Shown: piece by piece, positions 6,476 to 15,392 of the stretch | Layout of the letters: every line of letters begins with the position of its first letter | Numbering within the stretch: position 1 is the stretch's first letter | NCBI RefSeq assembly: GCF_000297775.1 | Contig: NZ_JH815515.1 | Location: 236,122 to 286,281 of the forward strand | DNA from: Sutterella wadsworthensis 2_1_59BFAA | Lineage (GTDB): Bacteria > Pseudomonadota > Gammaproteobacteria > Burkholderiales > Burkholderiaceae_F | DNA length: 50,160 bases | Direction: 5' to 3' | Notes under the pieces: model-generated | Told to the model about the DNA's origin: nothing | The model's input: only the letters and a program-made list of their open reading frames with translations | Database searches by the model: none | Translations under genes and position numbers: made by a program

Positions 6476-8848
6476 TTACTTGACGGCGAGGCGACGCCAC
6501 GTGTCGACGACGGTGTCGGGGTTGAGCGAGATGGACTCGATGCCCTGTTCCATCAGCCAGGCGGCGAAGTCGGCGTGGTCGGAAGGACCCTGGCCGCAGA
6601 TGCCGACGTACTTGCCGCGTTCGCGGCAGGCCTTGATGGCCATGGCGAGGAGCGCCTTGACGGCCGGATCGCGTTCGTCGAAGGACGCGGCGACGAGGCC
6701 GGAGTCTCGGTCGAGACCGAGGGCGAGCTGCGTCATGTCGTTCGAGCCGATGGAGAAGCCGTCGAAGTACTCGAGGAACTGGTCGGCGAGGACGGCGTTG
6801 GACGGGATTTCGCACATCATGTTGAGGCGAAGGCCGTTGACGCCGCGCTTGAGGCCGTACTGTTCCATGATTTCGTTGACGCGCTTGGCTTCATTGAGCG
6901 TACGCACGAACGGAATCATCAGTTCGACGTTGGTGAGGCCCATTTCGTCGCGCACGAACTTCATGGCGCGGCATTCCATCGCGAAGCATTCGGCGAACTG
7001 GTTCGAGATGTAGCGGGAGGCGCCGCGGAAGCCGAGCATCGGATTTTCTTCATCCGGCTCGTAGAGGGCGCCGCCGATGAGCTTGCGGTACTCGTTAGAC
7101 TTGAAGTCGGACATGCGGACGATGACCTTCTTCGGGTAGAAGGCGGCGGCAATCGTGGCCACGCCTTCGGCGATGCGCTTCTCGAAGAATTCCTTCGGGC
7201 TGGCATAGCCGGCGGAGAGGCGTTCGGCGGCGTCGCGCAATTCGCTCGGGACGTTCGGGTACTCAAGAACAACCTTCGGGTGGATGCCGATGTTGTTGTT
7301 GATGATGAACTCAAGGCGGGCAAGGCCGACGCCCTTGTTCGGGATGGCCTGGAACTCGAAGGCGAGCTGCGGGTTGCCGACGTTCATCATGACCTTGACC
7401 GGGATTTCCGGGAGGGCGCCGCGCTGGACTTCCTCAACGGCCACTTCCTGGATGCCTTCGTAGATGTTGCCCGTGTCGCCTTCGGCGCAGGACACCGTCA
7501 CTTCGTCGTTTTCGCAGAGGCGTTCCGTGGCGTCGCCGCAGCCGACGACGGCCGGGATGCCGAGTTCGCGGGCGATGATGGCCGCGTGGCAGGTACGACC
7601 GCCGCGGTTCGTCACGATGGCGGAGGCCTTCTTCATCACCGGTTCCCAGTTGGGGTCGGTCATGTCCGTGACGAGAACGTCGCCGGCCTGAACGCGATCC
7701 ATTTCAGCGGCGCTGTCGACGATGCGGACCGGGCCCGTGCCGATCTTCTGGCCGATGGCGCGGCCCTGACAGAGCAGGCGGCCCTTAGACTTGAGCGTGT
7801 AGCGGAGCTGCACGTCGGCCTTGTTCTGCTGGGACTTCACCGTTTCAGGACGGGCCTGAAGGATGTAGATCTTGCCGTCGTTGCCGTCCTTGCCCCACTC
7901 GATGTCCATCGGACGACCGTAGTGCTTTTCAATGATGCGGGCGAAGCGGGCCAGTTCGATCACATCTTCGTCGGTGATGGCGAACTTGCGGCGGTCTTCG
8001 GCCGGGACATCGACCGTGCGGACCGTGCGGCCGACGGACTTGTCGGATTCGAACTCCATCTTGATGAGCTTGGAGCCGAGCGTCTTGCGGATGATCGGAT
8101 ACTTGCCGGCATCAAGGATGGGCTTGTGGACGTAGAACTCGTCGGGATTCACGGCGCCCTGAACCACGGTTTCGCCGAGGCCGTAGGAGGCGGTGATGAA
8201 GACCACCTGGTCGAAGCCGGATTCGGTGTCGAGCGTGAACATCACGCCGGCGGCGCCGCGGTCGGAGCGGCACATGCGCTGCACGCCGGCGGACAGGGCG
8301 ACTTCAGCGTGCGTGAAGCCCTTGTGGACGCGGTAGGAGATGGCGCGGTCGTTGTAGAGGGAGGCGAAGACCTCCTTCATGTGCTTGAAGACGGCGTCGA
8401 TGCCGACGACGTTGAGCACCGTTTCCTGCTGACCGGCGAAGGAGGCGTCGGGAAGGTCTTCAGCCGTGGCGGAAGAGCGAACGGCAACGGAGATTTCCTC
8501 CTGACCGTCCTTGAGCCATTCGTAGAATTCGCGGATTTCCTTTTCGAGCTCGGCCGGGAACGGAGCGGCTTCAATCCAGCCGCGGATCTCGGCGCCGGCA
8601 GCGGCGAGCGCCTTGACGTCGTCGACGTCAAGGGTGGTGAGACGCTGAGCAATGCGCTCCTCGAGACCGCCTTCCTTCAGGAAGAGGCGGAAGGCTTCGG
8701 CCGTGGTGGCGAAACCGTCCGGCACGCGGATGCCGGCGCTCGTGAGCTGGCTGAGCAGTTCGCCGAGCGAAGCGTTCTTGCCGCCGACGCGATCAACGTC
8801 GGTCATGCGAAGCTGACTAAAGGGGAAAACGTAACGACCCTGTACCAT
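6476..8848 (-). CDS. ppsA: Phosphoenolpyruvate synthase
   Basis: A 790-residue enzyme converting pyruvate, ATP and water to PEP, AMP and phosphate, the first step of gluconeogenesis from three-carbon compounds. The N-terminal ATP-grasp domain begins [14 protein letters not shown] and carries [15 protein letters not shown]. The central swivelling domain has the phospho-acceptor His in [21 protein letters not shown]. The C-terminal PEP/pyruvate-binding TIM barrel includes GSNDMTQL and [10 protein letters not shown]. The start is the ATG at 8848 ([10 protein letters not shown]), which has AGAGGA upstream; the longer frame adds 34 unrelated residues. Length matches E. coli PpsA (792). Its activity is probably controlled by PpsR encoded at 11230-12078. 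Confidence 0.97.
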   Translation of the reverse strand: MVQGRYVFPFSQLRMTDVDRVGGKNASLGELLSQLTSAGIRVPDGFATTAEAFRLFLKEGGLEERIAQRLTTLDVDDVKALAAAGAEIRGWIEAAPFPAELEKEIREFYEWLKDGQEEISVAVRSSATAEDLPDASFAGQQETVLNVVGIDAVFKHMKEVFASLYNDRAISYRVHKGFTHAEVALSAGVQRMCRSDRGAAGVMFTLDTESGFDQVVFITASYGLGETVVQGAVNPDEFYVHKPILDAGKYPIIRKTLGSKLIKMEFESDKSVGRTVRTVDVPAEDRRKFAITDEDVIELARFARIIEKHYGRPMDIEWGKDGNDGKIYILQARPETVKSQQNKADVQLRYTLKSKGRLLCQGRAIGQKIGTGPVRIVDSAAEMDRVQAGDVLVTDMTDPNWEPVMKKASAIVTNRGGRTCHAAIIARELGIPAVVGCGDATERLCENDEVTVSCAEGDTGNIYEGIQEVAVEEVQRGALPEIPVKVMMNVGNPQLAFEFQAIPNKGVGLARLEFIINNNIGIHPKVVLEYPNVPSELRDAAERLSAGYASPKEFFEKRIAEGVATIAAAFYPKKVIVRMSDFKSNEYRKLIGGALYEPDEENPMLGFRGASRYISNQFAECFAMECRAMKFVRDEMGLTNVELMIPFVRTLNEAKRVNEIMEQYGLKRGVNGLRLNMMCEIPSNAVLADQFLEYFDGFSIGSNDMTQLALGLDRDSGLVAASFDERDPAVKALLAMAIKACRERGKYVGICGQGPSDHADFAAWLMEQGIESISLNPDTVVDTWRRLAVK

Positions 8849-9184
8849 GCTTATCCTCTTAAGCCCCAAGAACCGGGGCGGTGGTTCAATTGTGGGGGAT
8901 TTTACCCGTTCAGAGCGCTTTATGCGCCGGAAAATGGGCCTACCCTGCATATTTTTTGATCCCGCAGGACAATTTCAGGGATTTTCCGCAGGTCCGATCC
9001 GCCTCAATAGATGAAATCTAGACGCAGGCAGAGTGTCATTGTTCCCATCTAGGTGGTTTTGAGTAGGGCGAGGCACTTTCACGCGGCAGCAGATAAAATG
9101 ACCTGATCCGATCCGGCCGGCAGGCGCCGCCCCCGCGGCCCCGCCCCACCGCCTCCAGACCGTCTATATATAGAGAGCAAGCCC
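8849..9184. other. Divergent intergenic region between ppsA and torD-like gene
   Basis: This 336-bp region must carry the ppsA promoter (minus) and that of the torD-like gene (plus). I see only weak candidates: a TATGCA with a TTGTCC 15 bp upstream on the minus strand near 8950, and an AT-rich CTATATATAG palindrome at about 9167-9176 just upstream of the torD start. No gene or RNA is recognisable. Confidence 0.4.
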
Positions 9185-9772
9185 GTGGTCACCCAGCAGC
9201 TGCAGGACTTTGCGCGTCAGTCCGTCTACGACGCGCTTTCCGCCCTCTTTCTCCAGCCCGAGGCGAAGGGCGCCTATGAAAATTATGTCGAGGCGATGCG
9301 CGCGGCCGCAGGGCTCGCAGCCGAACTCGGCACGAACGCCGCCCCGTTCGAGGCGGTGCTCGACGCCCCCGCGCCCGAGCCGCTTGAGCTCGAACGCGAG
9401 TACGCCAGACTCTTCCTTGGCACATGCGAGGGCACGGTGCCCCTTGCCGAATCCGCCTGGCTCCACAGGGACGAGATCCCGCTCTCCCAGCTCGAGTGCC
9501 GCAAGGCCTACGCCGACGCGGGGCTTGAGACCGCAGGCATCCTCGGCGTGCCCGAAGACCATCTCGGCCTGCAGCTCGGCTTTCTCACCGTCCTGATCCT
9601 CAAGAACGACCCTGCGGCCGCCACCGCCTTCTTCGAGGCGCACGCCGCCAAATGGCTCCCCGCCTTCGCCGTAGCCGTTCGCGCACGCAGTGACGCCCGA
9701 CTCTACGCACTGGCGGCCGGCGTCCTCGAGGGCGTCATCGAAATCGAAGCCGCCCTCGCCCAGAAGGCCTGA
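9185..9772 (+). CDS. TorD/DmsD family molybdoenzyme maturation chaperone
   Basis: A 195-residue all-helical cytoplasmic protein of the TorD/DmsD/NarJ type. Family features visible are LEREYARLFLGT around residue 75, PLAESAWLHRDE around residue 90, and VPEDHLGLQLGFL around residue 120. Such chaperones bind the Tat signal of a DMSO/TMAO-reductase-like subunit and assist molybdenum cofactor insertion. No cognate reductase is encoded in the window. The start is a GTG. The gene is followed by modC and a modB relic, consistent with a molybdenum-related function of the block. Confidence 0.85.
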   Translation: MVTQQLQDFARQSVYDALSALFLQPEAKGAYENYVEAMRAAAGLAAELGTNAAPFEAVLDAPAPEPLELEREYARLFLGTCEGTVPLAESAWLHRDEIPLSQLECRKAYADAGLETAGILGVPEDHLGLQLGFLTVLILKNDPAAATAFFEAHAAKWLPAFAVAVRARSDARLYALAAGVLEGVIEIEAALAQKA

Positions 9773-9826
9773 CGGAGGGGAGGCTTGACCTCCCCGTCTT
9801 CATCCACCCCTCCACCCTCTTTTCTT

Positions 9827-9873
9827 GGCAGAGCCGTTCGCTATTCCCATTGCGAATAGCGAACGGCTCTGCC
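9827..9873 (+). promoter_or_regulatory. Perfect 20-bp inverted repeat abutting the modC start
   Basis: Two perfect 20-bp arms (9827-9846 and 9854-9873) flank a 7-base loop, CCATTGC, and end one base before the modC ATG. The core TTCGCTATTC-N7-GAATAGCGAA loosely resembles the two-fold ModE operator pattern (CGCTAT...ATAGCG). As RNA it would form a very stable hairpin covering the ribosome-binding region, where no Shine-Dalgarno is visible. It could be a ModE-type operator, a terminator or translational control of the torD-modC junction, or all of these. Confidence 0.6.
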
Positions 9874-9874
9874 C

Positions 9875-10651
9875 ATGATCTCCCTTCACTTCACGACGCG
9901 TCTTCCGGGTTTCACGCTCGAGGCGGACTGCGATCTGCCCGGCGACGGCTTCACGGCCGTGCTCGGCCCCTCGAGCTGCGGCAAGTCGACGCTCACCGGC
10001 AGCATCGCGGATCTCGTGAAGCCCGCATCGGGCACGATCAGCGTCAACGGCCGCGTCTTCAGATCGGACGATCCGTGCATCGACCTTCCCGTCGAATCGC
10101 GCGGCATCGGCTTCGTCTTCCAGTCCCACAGGCTCTTTCCGCACCTCACCGTTCGCAAGAACCTGCTCTTCGGCAGGCGCCTCGGAGGACGCCGCACCGC
10201 AGTCGACCAGGAGCGCCTCATCGAGGTGCTCGGCATTGCGCATCTTCTTTCACGTGGTCCCGACACGCTCTCGGGCGGCGAAAGCCAGCGCGTCGCGCTC
10301 GGGCGCGGCATTCTCGCCGCCGAGACGCTCCTCATCATGGACGAGCCGCTCGCGAGTCTCGACTCGGAGCGCAAGGCCGAGCTTCTCGGCTACTTCGAGC
10401 GCATTCCCGAAATCACGGGCATTCCCGTCCTCTACATCACGCATGCCGCCGACGAAGCCGAGAGGCTCGCGAAGACCGTCCTCACGATGAAGGACGGCCG
10501 CATCGCGGACATCCGCGACGAAAGCGCCGTCGTACACATGACCGTGCGTCCCGTGCGGGGCGCCGAGGCCGACACCGACGTGAAGGCCTTCATGGACTTC
10601 CTCGCCTCCGAAAAGGTGAAGCCCCTCCTGAGGAAGTTCGGCATCGAATGA
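9875..10651 (+). CDS. modC: Molybdate ABC transporter ATPase ModC, short form with atypical C-terminus
   Basis: The 258-residue ABC ATPase has Walker A GPSSCGKST (31-39), Q-loop VFQSHRLFPHL, signature LSGGE (132-136), Walker B LIMDEP (153-158) and the H-loop His (190). It is most like ModC, which powers molybdate uptake. Normal ModC is about 350 residues with a C-terminal molybdate-binding Mop/TOBE domain; here that is absent. Instead the last 23 residues (AFMDFLASEKVKPLLRKFG) read like the conserved end of the periplasmic protein ModA. After the stop comes a modB relic, the gene that normally follows modA. A deletion or recombination joining modC to the 3' end of modA would explain this. Probably not functional as a molybdate transporter here. 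Confidence 0.75.
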   Translation: MISLHFTTRLPGFTLEADCDLPGDGFTAVLGPSSCGKSTLTGSIADLVKPASGTISVNGRVFRSDDPCIDLPVESRGIGFVFQSHRLFPHLTVRKNLLFGRRLGGRRTAVDQERLIEVLGIAHLLSRGPDTLSGGESQRVALGRGILAAETLLIMDEPLASLDSERKAELLGYFERIPEITGIPVLYITHAADEAERLAKTVLTMKDGRIADIRDESAVVHMTVRPVRGAEADTDVKAFMDFLASEKVKPLLRKFGIE

Positions 10652-10675
10652 GGACGCCCGCGACGCACGCCCGCC

Positions 10676-11126
10676 ATGATCGACCTGATTCTCAACTAGC
10701 CGCAGCTCCTCTTCTCGCTTGCACTCACCGCGAAGACCTGTCTCGTCGCGCTCGCGGGCTTCATTGCGGGCCTACCGCTCGTCGTGCGTCCGCTTCAGGC
10801 GGCGTTCGCCTCGCCGCGCCTCATCGAACTCGAGGAGGCCGCCCGCATCCACGGCGCGAGCAGGCGCGACGTCTTCCTCAGGGTCACGCTCCCGCTCGTT
10901 CGGCCGAGTCTCGCGGCGGCGCTCCTTCTCGGCAGCGCCGCGTCTCGGGCGAGGTGGGCGCGGCAACATCTCGGAGCGCACCAACACGCTCTCGCTCGAA
11001 ATCTTCAACGCCGTCTCACGCGTCGACTTCGACGCCGCGAACGCGCTCTGCCTCCTGCTCTCGCTCTTGGCGGCCGTCATCTTCCTTGCGGCCGAGCTCC
11101 TCATCAGGCGCAGCCCAAGGCTCTGA
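10676..11126 (+). pseudogene. modB: Degraded modB (molybdate permease)
   Basis: The start reads MIDLILN and then meets a TAG at 10697-10699. Beyond it the same frame encodes the second half of a ModB permease: FIAGLPLVVRPLQAAF, LIELEEAARIHGASRRDVF, VTLPLVRPSLAAALLLG. Near 10935 the frame shifts; an SGEVGAAT piece and then ISERTNTLSLEIFNAV with a hydrophobic tail lie in other frames. Roughly the first half of a 225-residue permease is also missing. At least one stop, one frameshift and one large deletion make this a pseudogene. Confidence 0.8.
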
Positions 11127-11229
11127 CCTCAAACGCCCGTGTGACGCGGGAAACCCTCAGACTCGACTCATCGGGAATGGCCGATCGGGTAAAATGGAAG
11201 GATTACCCAATCCTTCTCAACTATCCGCC

Positions 11230-12078
11230 ATGACAGACACCCAGAAGTGCGCCCCCTGCCGACAGATCTTCATCGTGAGCGACGGCACCGCCATCACCGC
11301 CGAAACGCTCGCGCATTCGATCATGACGCAGTTCCCCGACCTCGACTACCACCAGACGCGCATCCCGTTCGTCAACACGGTCGAGAAGGCGCTTGAAACC
11401 GCGCAGCGCATCAATCAGGTGGAAAAGGAAGAAGGCCTTCGTCCGATCATCTTCACGACCTTCGTGGATCCGGACATCATGCGCACCTTCAACGAACACG
11501 TGAGCGGTCACATCATCGACCTCTTCCGCAAGTTCGTCGGCCCGCTCGAGACCGAGCTCGGCATGAAGAGCGCGCACTCCATCGGCCAGAGCCACCGCAT
11601 CCGCGACGACGCGAAGTACAACCGCCGCATCGCCGCCATCGACTACACGCTCCAGCACGATGACGGCCAGACGAACCGCGGCCTCGACGAAGCGGACGTG
11701 ATCCTCGTGGGCGTCTCCCGCTCGGGTAAGACCCCGACGTCGCTCTACCTCGCCATGCAGTTCGGCATCAAGGTCGCCAACTACCCGCTTATCCCCGAGG
11801 ACTTCGACCGCGGCTCCCTGCCCGACGCCCTCATTCCGCTTCGTGAAAAGCTCTTCGGCCTCTCCATCAAGCCCGAGCGCCTTTCCGAAATTCGCAACGA
11901 GCGCCGTCCGAACAGCCGCTACGCCAGCATCGAGAACTGCCGTCAGGAAATCGCCGACGCCGAAGGCCTGATGGCCCGCGAAGGCATCCGCTGGCTCAAC
12001 TCCACGACGAAGTCGATCGAGGAAATCTCCGCCACGATCATGGCCGATCTCGGCCTCGACAAGCGCCGCAACTCCTGA
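11230..12078 (+). CDS. ppsR: PEP synthase regulatory protein (bifunctional kinase/pyrophosphorylase)
   Basis: A 282-residue DUF299-family protein. Visible motifs are IFIVSDGTAITAETLAHS at the N-terminus, the P-loop GVSRSGKTPTS (161-171), and IKVANYPLIPED. PpsR proteins inactivate PEP synthase by ADP-dependent phosphorylation of a Thr next to the catalytic His and reactivate it by Pi-dependent pyrophosphorylysis. Its target ppsA lies at 6476-8848 on the opposite strand. In many proteobacteria the two genes are immediate divergent neighbours; here the torD-modC-modB block separates them. The start at 11230 (MTDTQKCAPC) fits the family length; the frame upstream is noncoding. Confidence 0.93.
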   Translation: MTDTQKCAPCRQIFIVSDGTAITAETLAHSIMTQFPDLDYHQTRIPFVNTVEKALETAQRINQVEKEEGLRPIIFTTFVDPDIMRTFNEHVSGHIIDLFRKFVGPLETELGMKSAHSIGQSHRIRDDAKYNRRIAAIDYTLQHDDGQTNRGLDEADVILVGVSRSGKTPTSLYLAMQFGIKVANYPLIPEDFDRGSLPDALIPLREKLFGLSIKPERLSEIRNERRPNSRYASIENCRQEIADAEGLMAREGIRWLNSTTKSIEEISATIMADLGLDKRRNS

Positions 12079-12100
12079 CGCCGACGACAGTCAAACCCCA

Positions 12101-12142
12101 AGAAGGCCCGGCTTCTTCTCGGAAGGCCGGGCCTTCTTTCTT
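12101..12142 (+). terminator. ppsR terminator
   Basis: The AGAAGGCCCGGC/GCCGGGCCTTCT stem is followed by TTCTTTC, 22 bp past the ppsR stop. Confidence 0.85.
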
Positions 12143-12159
12143 TCCCGGGCCTCAGGCAG

Positions 12160-12990
12160 CTACGCCAGAAGCTGCGCCTGCGCAGGCGGCTCTCTCCAGG
12201 GGCCGTTCATAAGCTCCTCGTACGCCTCAAGCCAGCCGAGCCTCTCGACGGCTGACCTGAAGGGACCCTCGACGAGCGGCGCACGGATGTCGATCTCCTC
12301 GCCCGTGACGGGATGCGGGAGCGTCATCCTCGCACAGTGGAGCATCAGGCGGTCCGCACCGAACCATTGCGCGACCGCACGGTTGAGGGGGCCCTTCCCG
12401 TAGGTGGCGTCCCCGATGACGGGGTGCGCAAGCCACTTGAGATGACGGCGGATCTGATGCCTTCTGCCCGTGAAGAGCTCGGCCTCGACGAGGCCGAGGC
12501 GGGTCGTCTCGAACCTGCCCGAAGGAACGGGCGCCTCGCCCCTTGCGCGCTCGATGAAGACCGTGCGCGCATCCTGAGGCTCCGACGGACCGCGTCGTTT
12601 CTTCAGATACGGATCCTCGGGGAGCGAGAGCGGATGGCGGCAGTCGACGGATTCCTCGAGCCAGCCGCGCACGACGGCCGCATAGCGCTTCTTCACCTCG
12701 CCCGCCATCATGATGCGCCCGAGCCTCGAGGCCGTGTCCGCATCACACGCAAAGACGAGCACGCCCGACGTCCCGCGGTCGAGCCTGTGCACGGGCCAGA
12801 CCCGACGGCCGAGCTGCTCACGCACGCACTGCACGGCAAAGACCGTGTCGCCGTTGGCGATCTCGGTGCGGTGCACGAGAAGCTTCTCGGGCTTCATCAC
12901 GGCACACATCACGTCATCAAGATAAAGGACGGGAAGAACGGGAGGAACGGGCTCGGCCTGAACGGCCGCTTCGGCTTCGAATGACAGCAT
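12160..12990 (-). CDS. truC: RluA-family tRNA pseudouridine synthase, TruC-like
   Basis: A 276-residue RluA-type enzyme. The catalytic motif is PVHRLDRGTSGVLVFA with the conserved Asp. Other signatures are the early VMKPEKLLVHRTE, KKRYAAVVRGWL, the GLVEAELFTGRRHQIRRHL segment and LAHPVIGDATYGKG. Together these match E. coli TruC, which makes pseudouridine 65 in tRNA. The open frame extends upstream to 13200, but residues before MLSFEAEAAVQ have no counterpart in TruC. The ATG at 12990 was chosen as the minimal start, though it lacks a clear ribosome site; the Met pair at 13032/13035 is an alternative. Confidence 0.88.
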   Translation of the reverse strand: MLSFEAEAAVQAEPVPPVLPVLYLDDVMCAVMKPEKLLVHRTEIANGDTVFAVQCVREQLGRRVWPVHRLDRGTSGVLVFACDADTASRLGRIMMAGEVKKRYAAVVRGWLEESVDCRHPLSLPEDPYLKKRRGPSEPQDARTVFIERARGEAPVPSGRFETTRLGLVEAELFTGRRHQIRRHLKWLAHPVIGDATYGKGPLNRAVAQWFGADRLMLHCARMTLPHPVTGEEIDIRAPLVEGPFRSAVERLGWLEAYEELMNGPWREPPAQAQLLA

Positions 12991-13200
12991 GGAGAGGTGG
13001 AAATGGCGTCGGTTGACGGAACGGGCGCCCATCATACCCAAATCCGGGCCTTTTTCGGCGGGATTCGTCGACAAAACCCGCCTCAGGACGCGCAACGGCG
13101 GACCTTCACATGCCGACACGAGGCCCCAGTCCGTGACCAGCATCCGGCATCCATTTGCCTTCGACTGCGGCTCTAGCGAAGAAAACGGAATGAAGCACAA

Positions 13201-13386
13201 GCGTCACGCCTTAATGACGTAACAATTTGTGTATCCATTCGCCACATCGAAAACCCATCTATAAAATGTGGTCAATTTAGCCGCAGAAACGTCATCCCTT
13301 TCAAACCGACGTATCCGCGGCTTTTTCCTGAGTACTGACGGCAAATACCACTTTTGTTTTCGCTAACTGCGAAGGAGATGTTCTTA
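13201..13386 (+). promoter_or_regulatory. Leader/promoter region of the deaminase-pyrE operon
   Basis: This AT-richer stretch between the TruC frame and the amidohydrolase includes TATAAAAT near 13260 and an AAGGAGAT ribosome site 8 bases before the ATG at 13387. No clear hairpin or pyrimidine-sensing element is recognised. Confidence 0.4.
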
Positions 13387-14379
13387 ATGTCTACGCCAAA
13401 CGCCCCCCTGACGATTCGCGACATGATCGAACCGGCCATCATGGCCGCCGGCGGCTGGGTCAACACCCACGCTCATGCAGACCGTGCCTACACCCTCAGC
13501 CCCGACGTTCTCGAGATGCGCCGCACCTGCACGCTTCAGCAGAAATGGGACGCCCTCGACGCCCTCAAGCGCAACTCCACGGAAGAAGACTTCTACCGCC
13601 GCTTCTCGATGTTCTTTGAAAACCAGATCGCCCAGGGCGTGTCCGCCCTCGCGACCTTCGTCGACATCGACCCGCAGTCTGAAGACCGCGCCATCAAGGC
13701 CGGCCTGCGTGCCCGCGAACACTATCAGGACCAGCTGACCGTCAAGTTCGCCAACCAGACCCTCAAGGGCGTGATCCATCCGGAAGCCCGCAAGTGGTTC
13801 GACATTGGCGCTGAACTCGTCGACATCATCGGCGCGCTCCCGAAGCGCGACGAACGCGACTACGGCCGCGGCGACGAAGCCTTCGACATCATCATGGAAA
13901 CGGCCAAGTCCCGCAACAAGATGGTCCACGTCCACGTCGACCAGTTCAACGAAAGCCTTGAATACGAAACCGAGCAGCTCTGCGAAAAGACCATCCAGCA
14001 CGGCATGCAGGGCAAGGTCGTCGCCATTCACGGCATCTCGATCGCCGCTCACTCCCGCGCCTACCGCCAGCGTCTCTACACGCTCATGCGCGAAGCCGAC
14101 GTGATGATGATCGCCTGCCCGACCGCCTGGATCGACACCCCGCGTTCCGAACAGATTGGCCCGATGCACAACTCCATGACCCCGGTCGACGAACTCGTCC
14201 CGGCCGGCATCACCGTCGCCCTCGGCACGGACAACGTCTGCGACGCCATGGTGCCCTGGAACGCCGGCGACATGTGGCACGAAATGACCACGCTCGCCAC
14301 GGGCTGCCGCTTCGACTACTTCGACGAACTCGTCAAGATTGCCACGGTCAACGGCCGCAAGGCGATCGGCATCGACTAA
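13387..14379 (+). CDS. Cytosine deaminase-like amidohydrolase
   Basis: A 330-residue enzyme of the CodA branch of the amidohydrolase superfamily. Metal-site motifs are the early H-x-H in NTHAHADRAYT (His 28 and 30), HVHVDQFNE around residue 180, IHGISIAAHS around residue 215, and LGTDNVCDAMVPWNAGDM near residue 280 with the catalytic Asp. CodA enzymes hydrolyse cytosine or related ring amides; the exact substrate is not certain. The ATG at 13387 has a strong AAGGAGAT site; the earlier ATG at 13354 does not. An orotate phosphoribosyltransferase follows after 23 bp, so the pair probably forms a pyrimidine salvage unit. Confidence 0.8.
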   Translation: MSTPNAPLTIRDMIEPAIMAAGGWVNTHAHADRAYTLSPDVLEMRRTCTLQQKWDALDALKRNSTEEDFYRRFSMFFENQIAQGVSALATFVDIDPQSEDRAIKAGLRAREHYQDQLTVKFANQTLKGVIHPEARKWFDIGAELVDIIGALPKRDERDYGRGDEAFDIIMETAKSRNKMVHVHVDQFNESLEYETEQLCEKTIQHGMQGKVVAIHGISIAAHSRAYRQRLYTLMREADVMMIACPTAWIDTPRSEQIGPMHNSMTPVDELVPAGITVALGTDNVCDAMVPWNAGDMWHEMTTLATGCRFDYFDELVKIATVNGRKAIGID

Positions 14380-14402
14380 TTTTCAGGAAAGAGATATAGA
14401 AA

Positions 14403-15077
14403 ATGTTCAAGTCCAAGATTGCTGAAAACATCCTCGCCGAACACCTCATCAACAACGGCGCCGTGTCCTTCCTGACGGAACGTCCGATGCGCCTCAAGTC
14501 CGGCCTGATCACCCCGATCTACGTCGACAACCGCCGCCTGACGGCCGTCCCGGAAGCCTGGCGCGACATCCTTGAAACTATGGCCACGAAGGTCGTCGAA
14601 CTCGGTCTCGAATTCGACATCGTTGCGGGCGTCGAAGGCGCCGGCGTCTCCCACGCCGCCGCTCTGGCCTACCGTCTCAACAAGCCGAGCATCTTCGTTC
14701 GTCAGGCCGCCAAGACCTACGGCAACAAGAGCCGCGTCGAAGGCTGCGACATCGCCGGCAAGCGCGTCCTCCTCATCGAGGACCACATCTCCACCGGCCT
14801 CTCGCTCCTCTCCGCCGTCGAAGGCCTCAAGGCTGAAGGCGCCACGGTCACGGACTGCCTCGCCATCACCTCCTTCGGCATCGACGAGACCAACAAGCTC
14901 TTCGAAAAGCAGCAAGTCCGCTGCCACGAAATGATCGACTTCACGAAGGTCATCGACAAGGCCATCGAACTCGGCACGATCTCCGCCGACAAGAAGGAAG
15001 TCCTCAACGACTGGCTCGCCAATCCGTGGACCTGGGCCGCTCGTCACGCCCTCACCCCGATGGACAACGAAAACTAA
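14403..15077 (+). CDS. pyrE: Orotate phosphoribosyltransferase
   Basis: A 224-residue type-I phosphoribosyltransferase. It shows RLKSGLITPIYVDNRRL near the N-terminus (orotate-site region), VAGVEGAGVSHAAALAYRL, and the PRPP-binding motif VLLIEDHISTG (122-132) with a typical Glu-Asp pair. The reaction joins orotate and PRPP to give OMP. The AGGAAAGAGA site precedes the ATG. Location behind a cytosine-deaminase-like gene, rather than among pyrimidine biosynthesis genes, leaves open that the physiological base is another pyrimidine. Confidence 0.88.
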   Translation: MFKSKIAENILAEHLINNGAVSFLTERPMRLKSGLITPIYVDNRRLTAVPEAWRDILETMATKVVELGLEFDIVAGVEGAGVSHAAALAYRLNKPSIFVRQAAKTYGNKSRVEGCDIAGKRVLLIEDHISTGLSLLSAVEGLKAEGATVTDCLAITSFGIDETNKLFEKQQVRCHEMIDFTKVIDKAIELGTISADKKEVLNDWLANPWTWAARHALTPMDNEN

Positions 15078-15100
15078 TTTCCGTCGATCGGTTTGAATAG

Positions 15101-15171
15101 TCCCGCGTTCTTTGTAAACGCGCGCGGGACAGTCGAAAGGAGCGCTTTGCGAAAGCAGCGCTCCTTTTTTG
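15101..15171 (+). terminator. Tandem hairpins terminating the pyrE operon
   Basis: A first stem GTCCCGCG/CGCGGGAC is followed by a stronger one, AAGGAGCGCT/AGCGCTCCTT, ending in TTTTTT at 15165-15170. The second is a textbook Rho-independent terminator. The remaining region to 15392 shows no gene; a TAGAAT at about 15250 may be a -10. Confidence 0.88.
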
Positions 15172-15392
15172 CATCAAGTGCACGCCGCCGCGAAGATCAG
15201 CCGCACCCCCTCCCGAACGACAAGCGTGAAATCCTGATTTCATTTCTGGTAGAATTGATTCGATGAGCTTCGGCAGAAACTGATGGAGTCTCGAACATGA
15301 TGCGTGCGCTTCTGCTTGCGTCACATACTGACGCACCCCGTCATATTCTTCCCTCATGCAGATGCTGAAGCCCACCAAGGAGGAGAGAAACA

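Noticed and set aside
6575-8959. A 794-codon plus-strand open frame opposite ppsA
   Set aside because: It is the antisense shadow of ppsA in a high-GC genome; it has no ribosome site and a His/Asp/Val-rich composition without motifs.
9850-11229. Upstream extension of the ppsR frame across modC and modB
   Set aside because: The segment is Arg/His-rich out-of-frame translation of modC; family similarity begins only at MTDTQKCAPC (11230).
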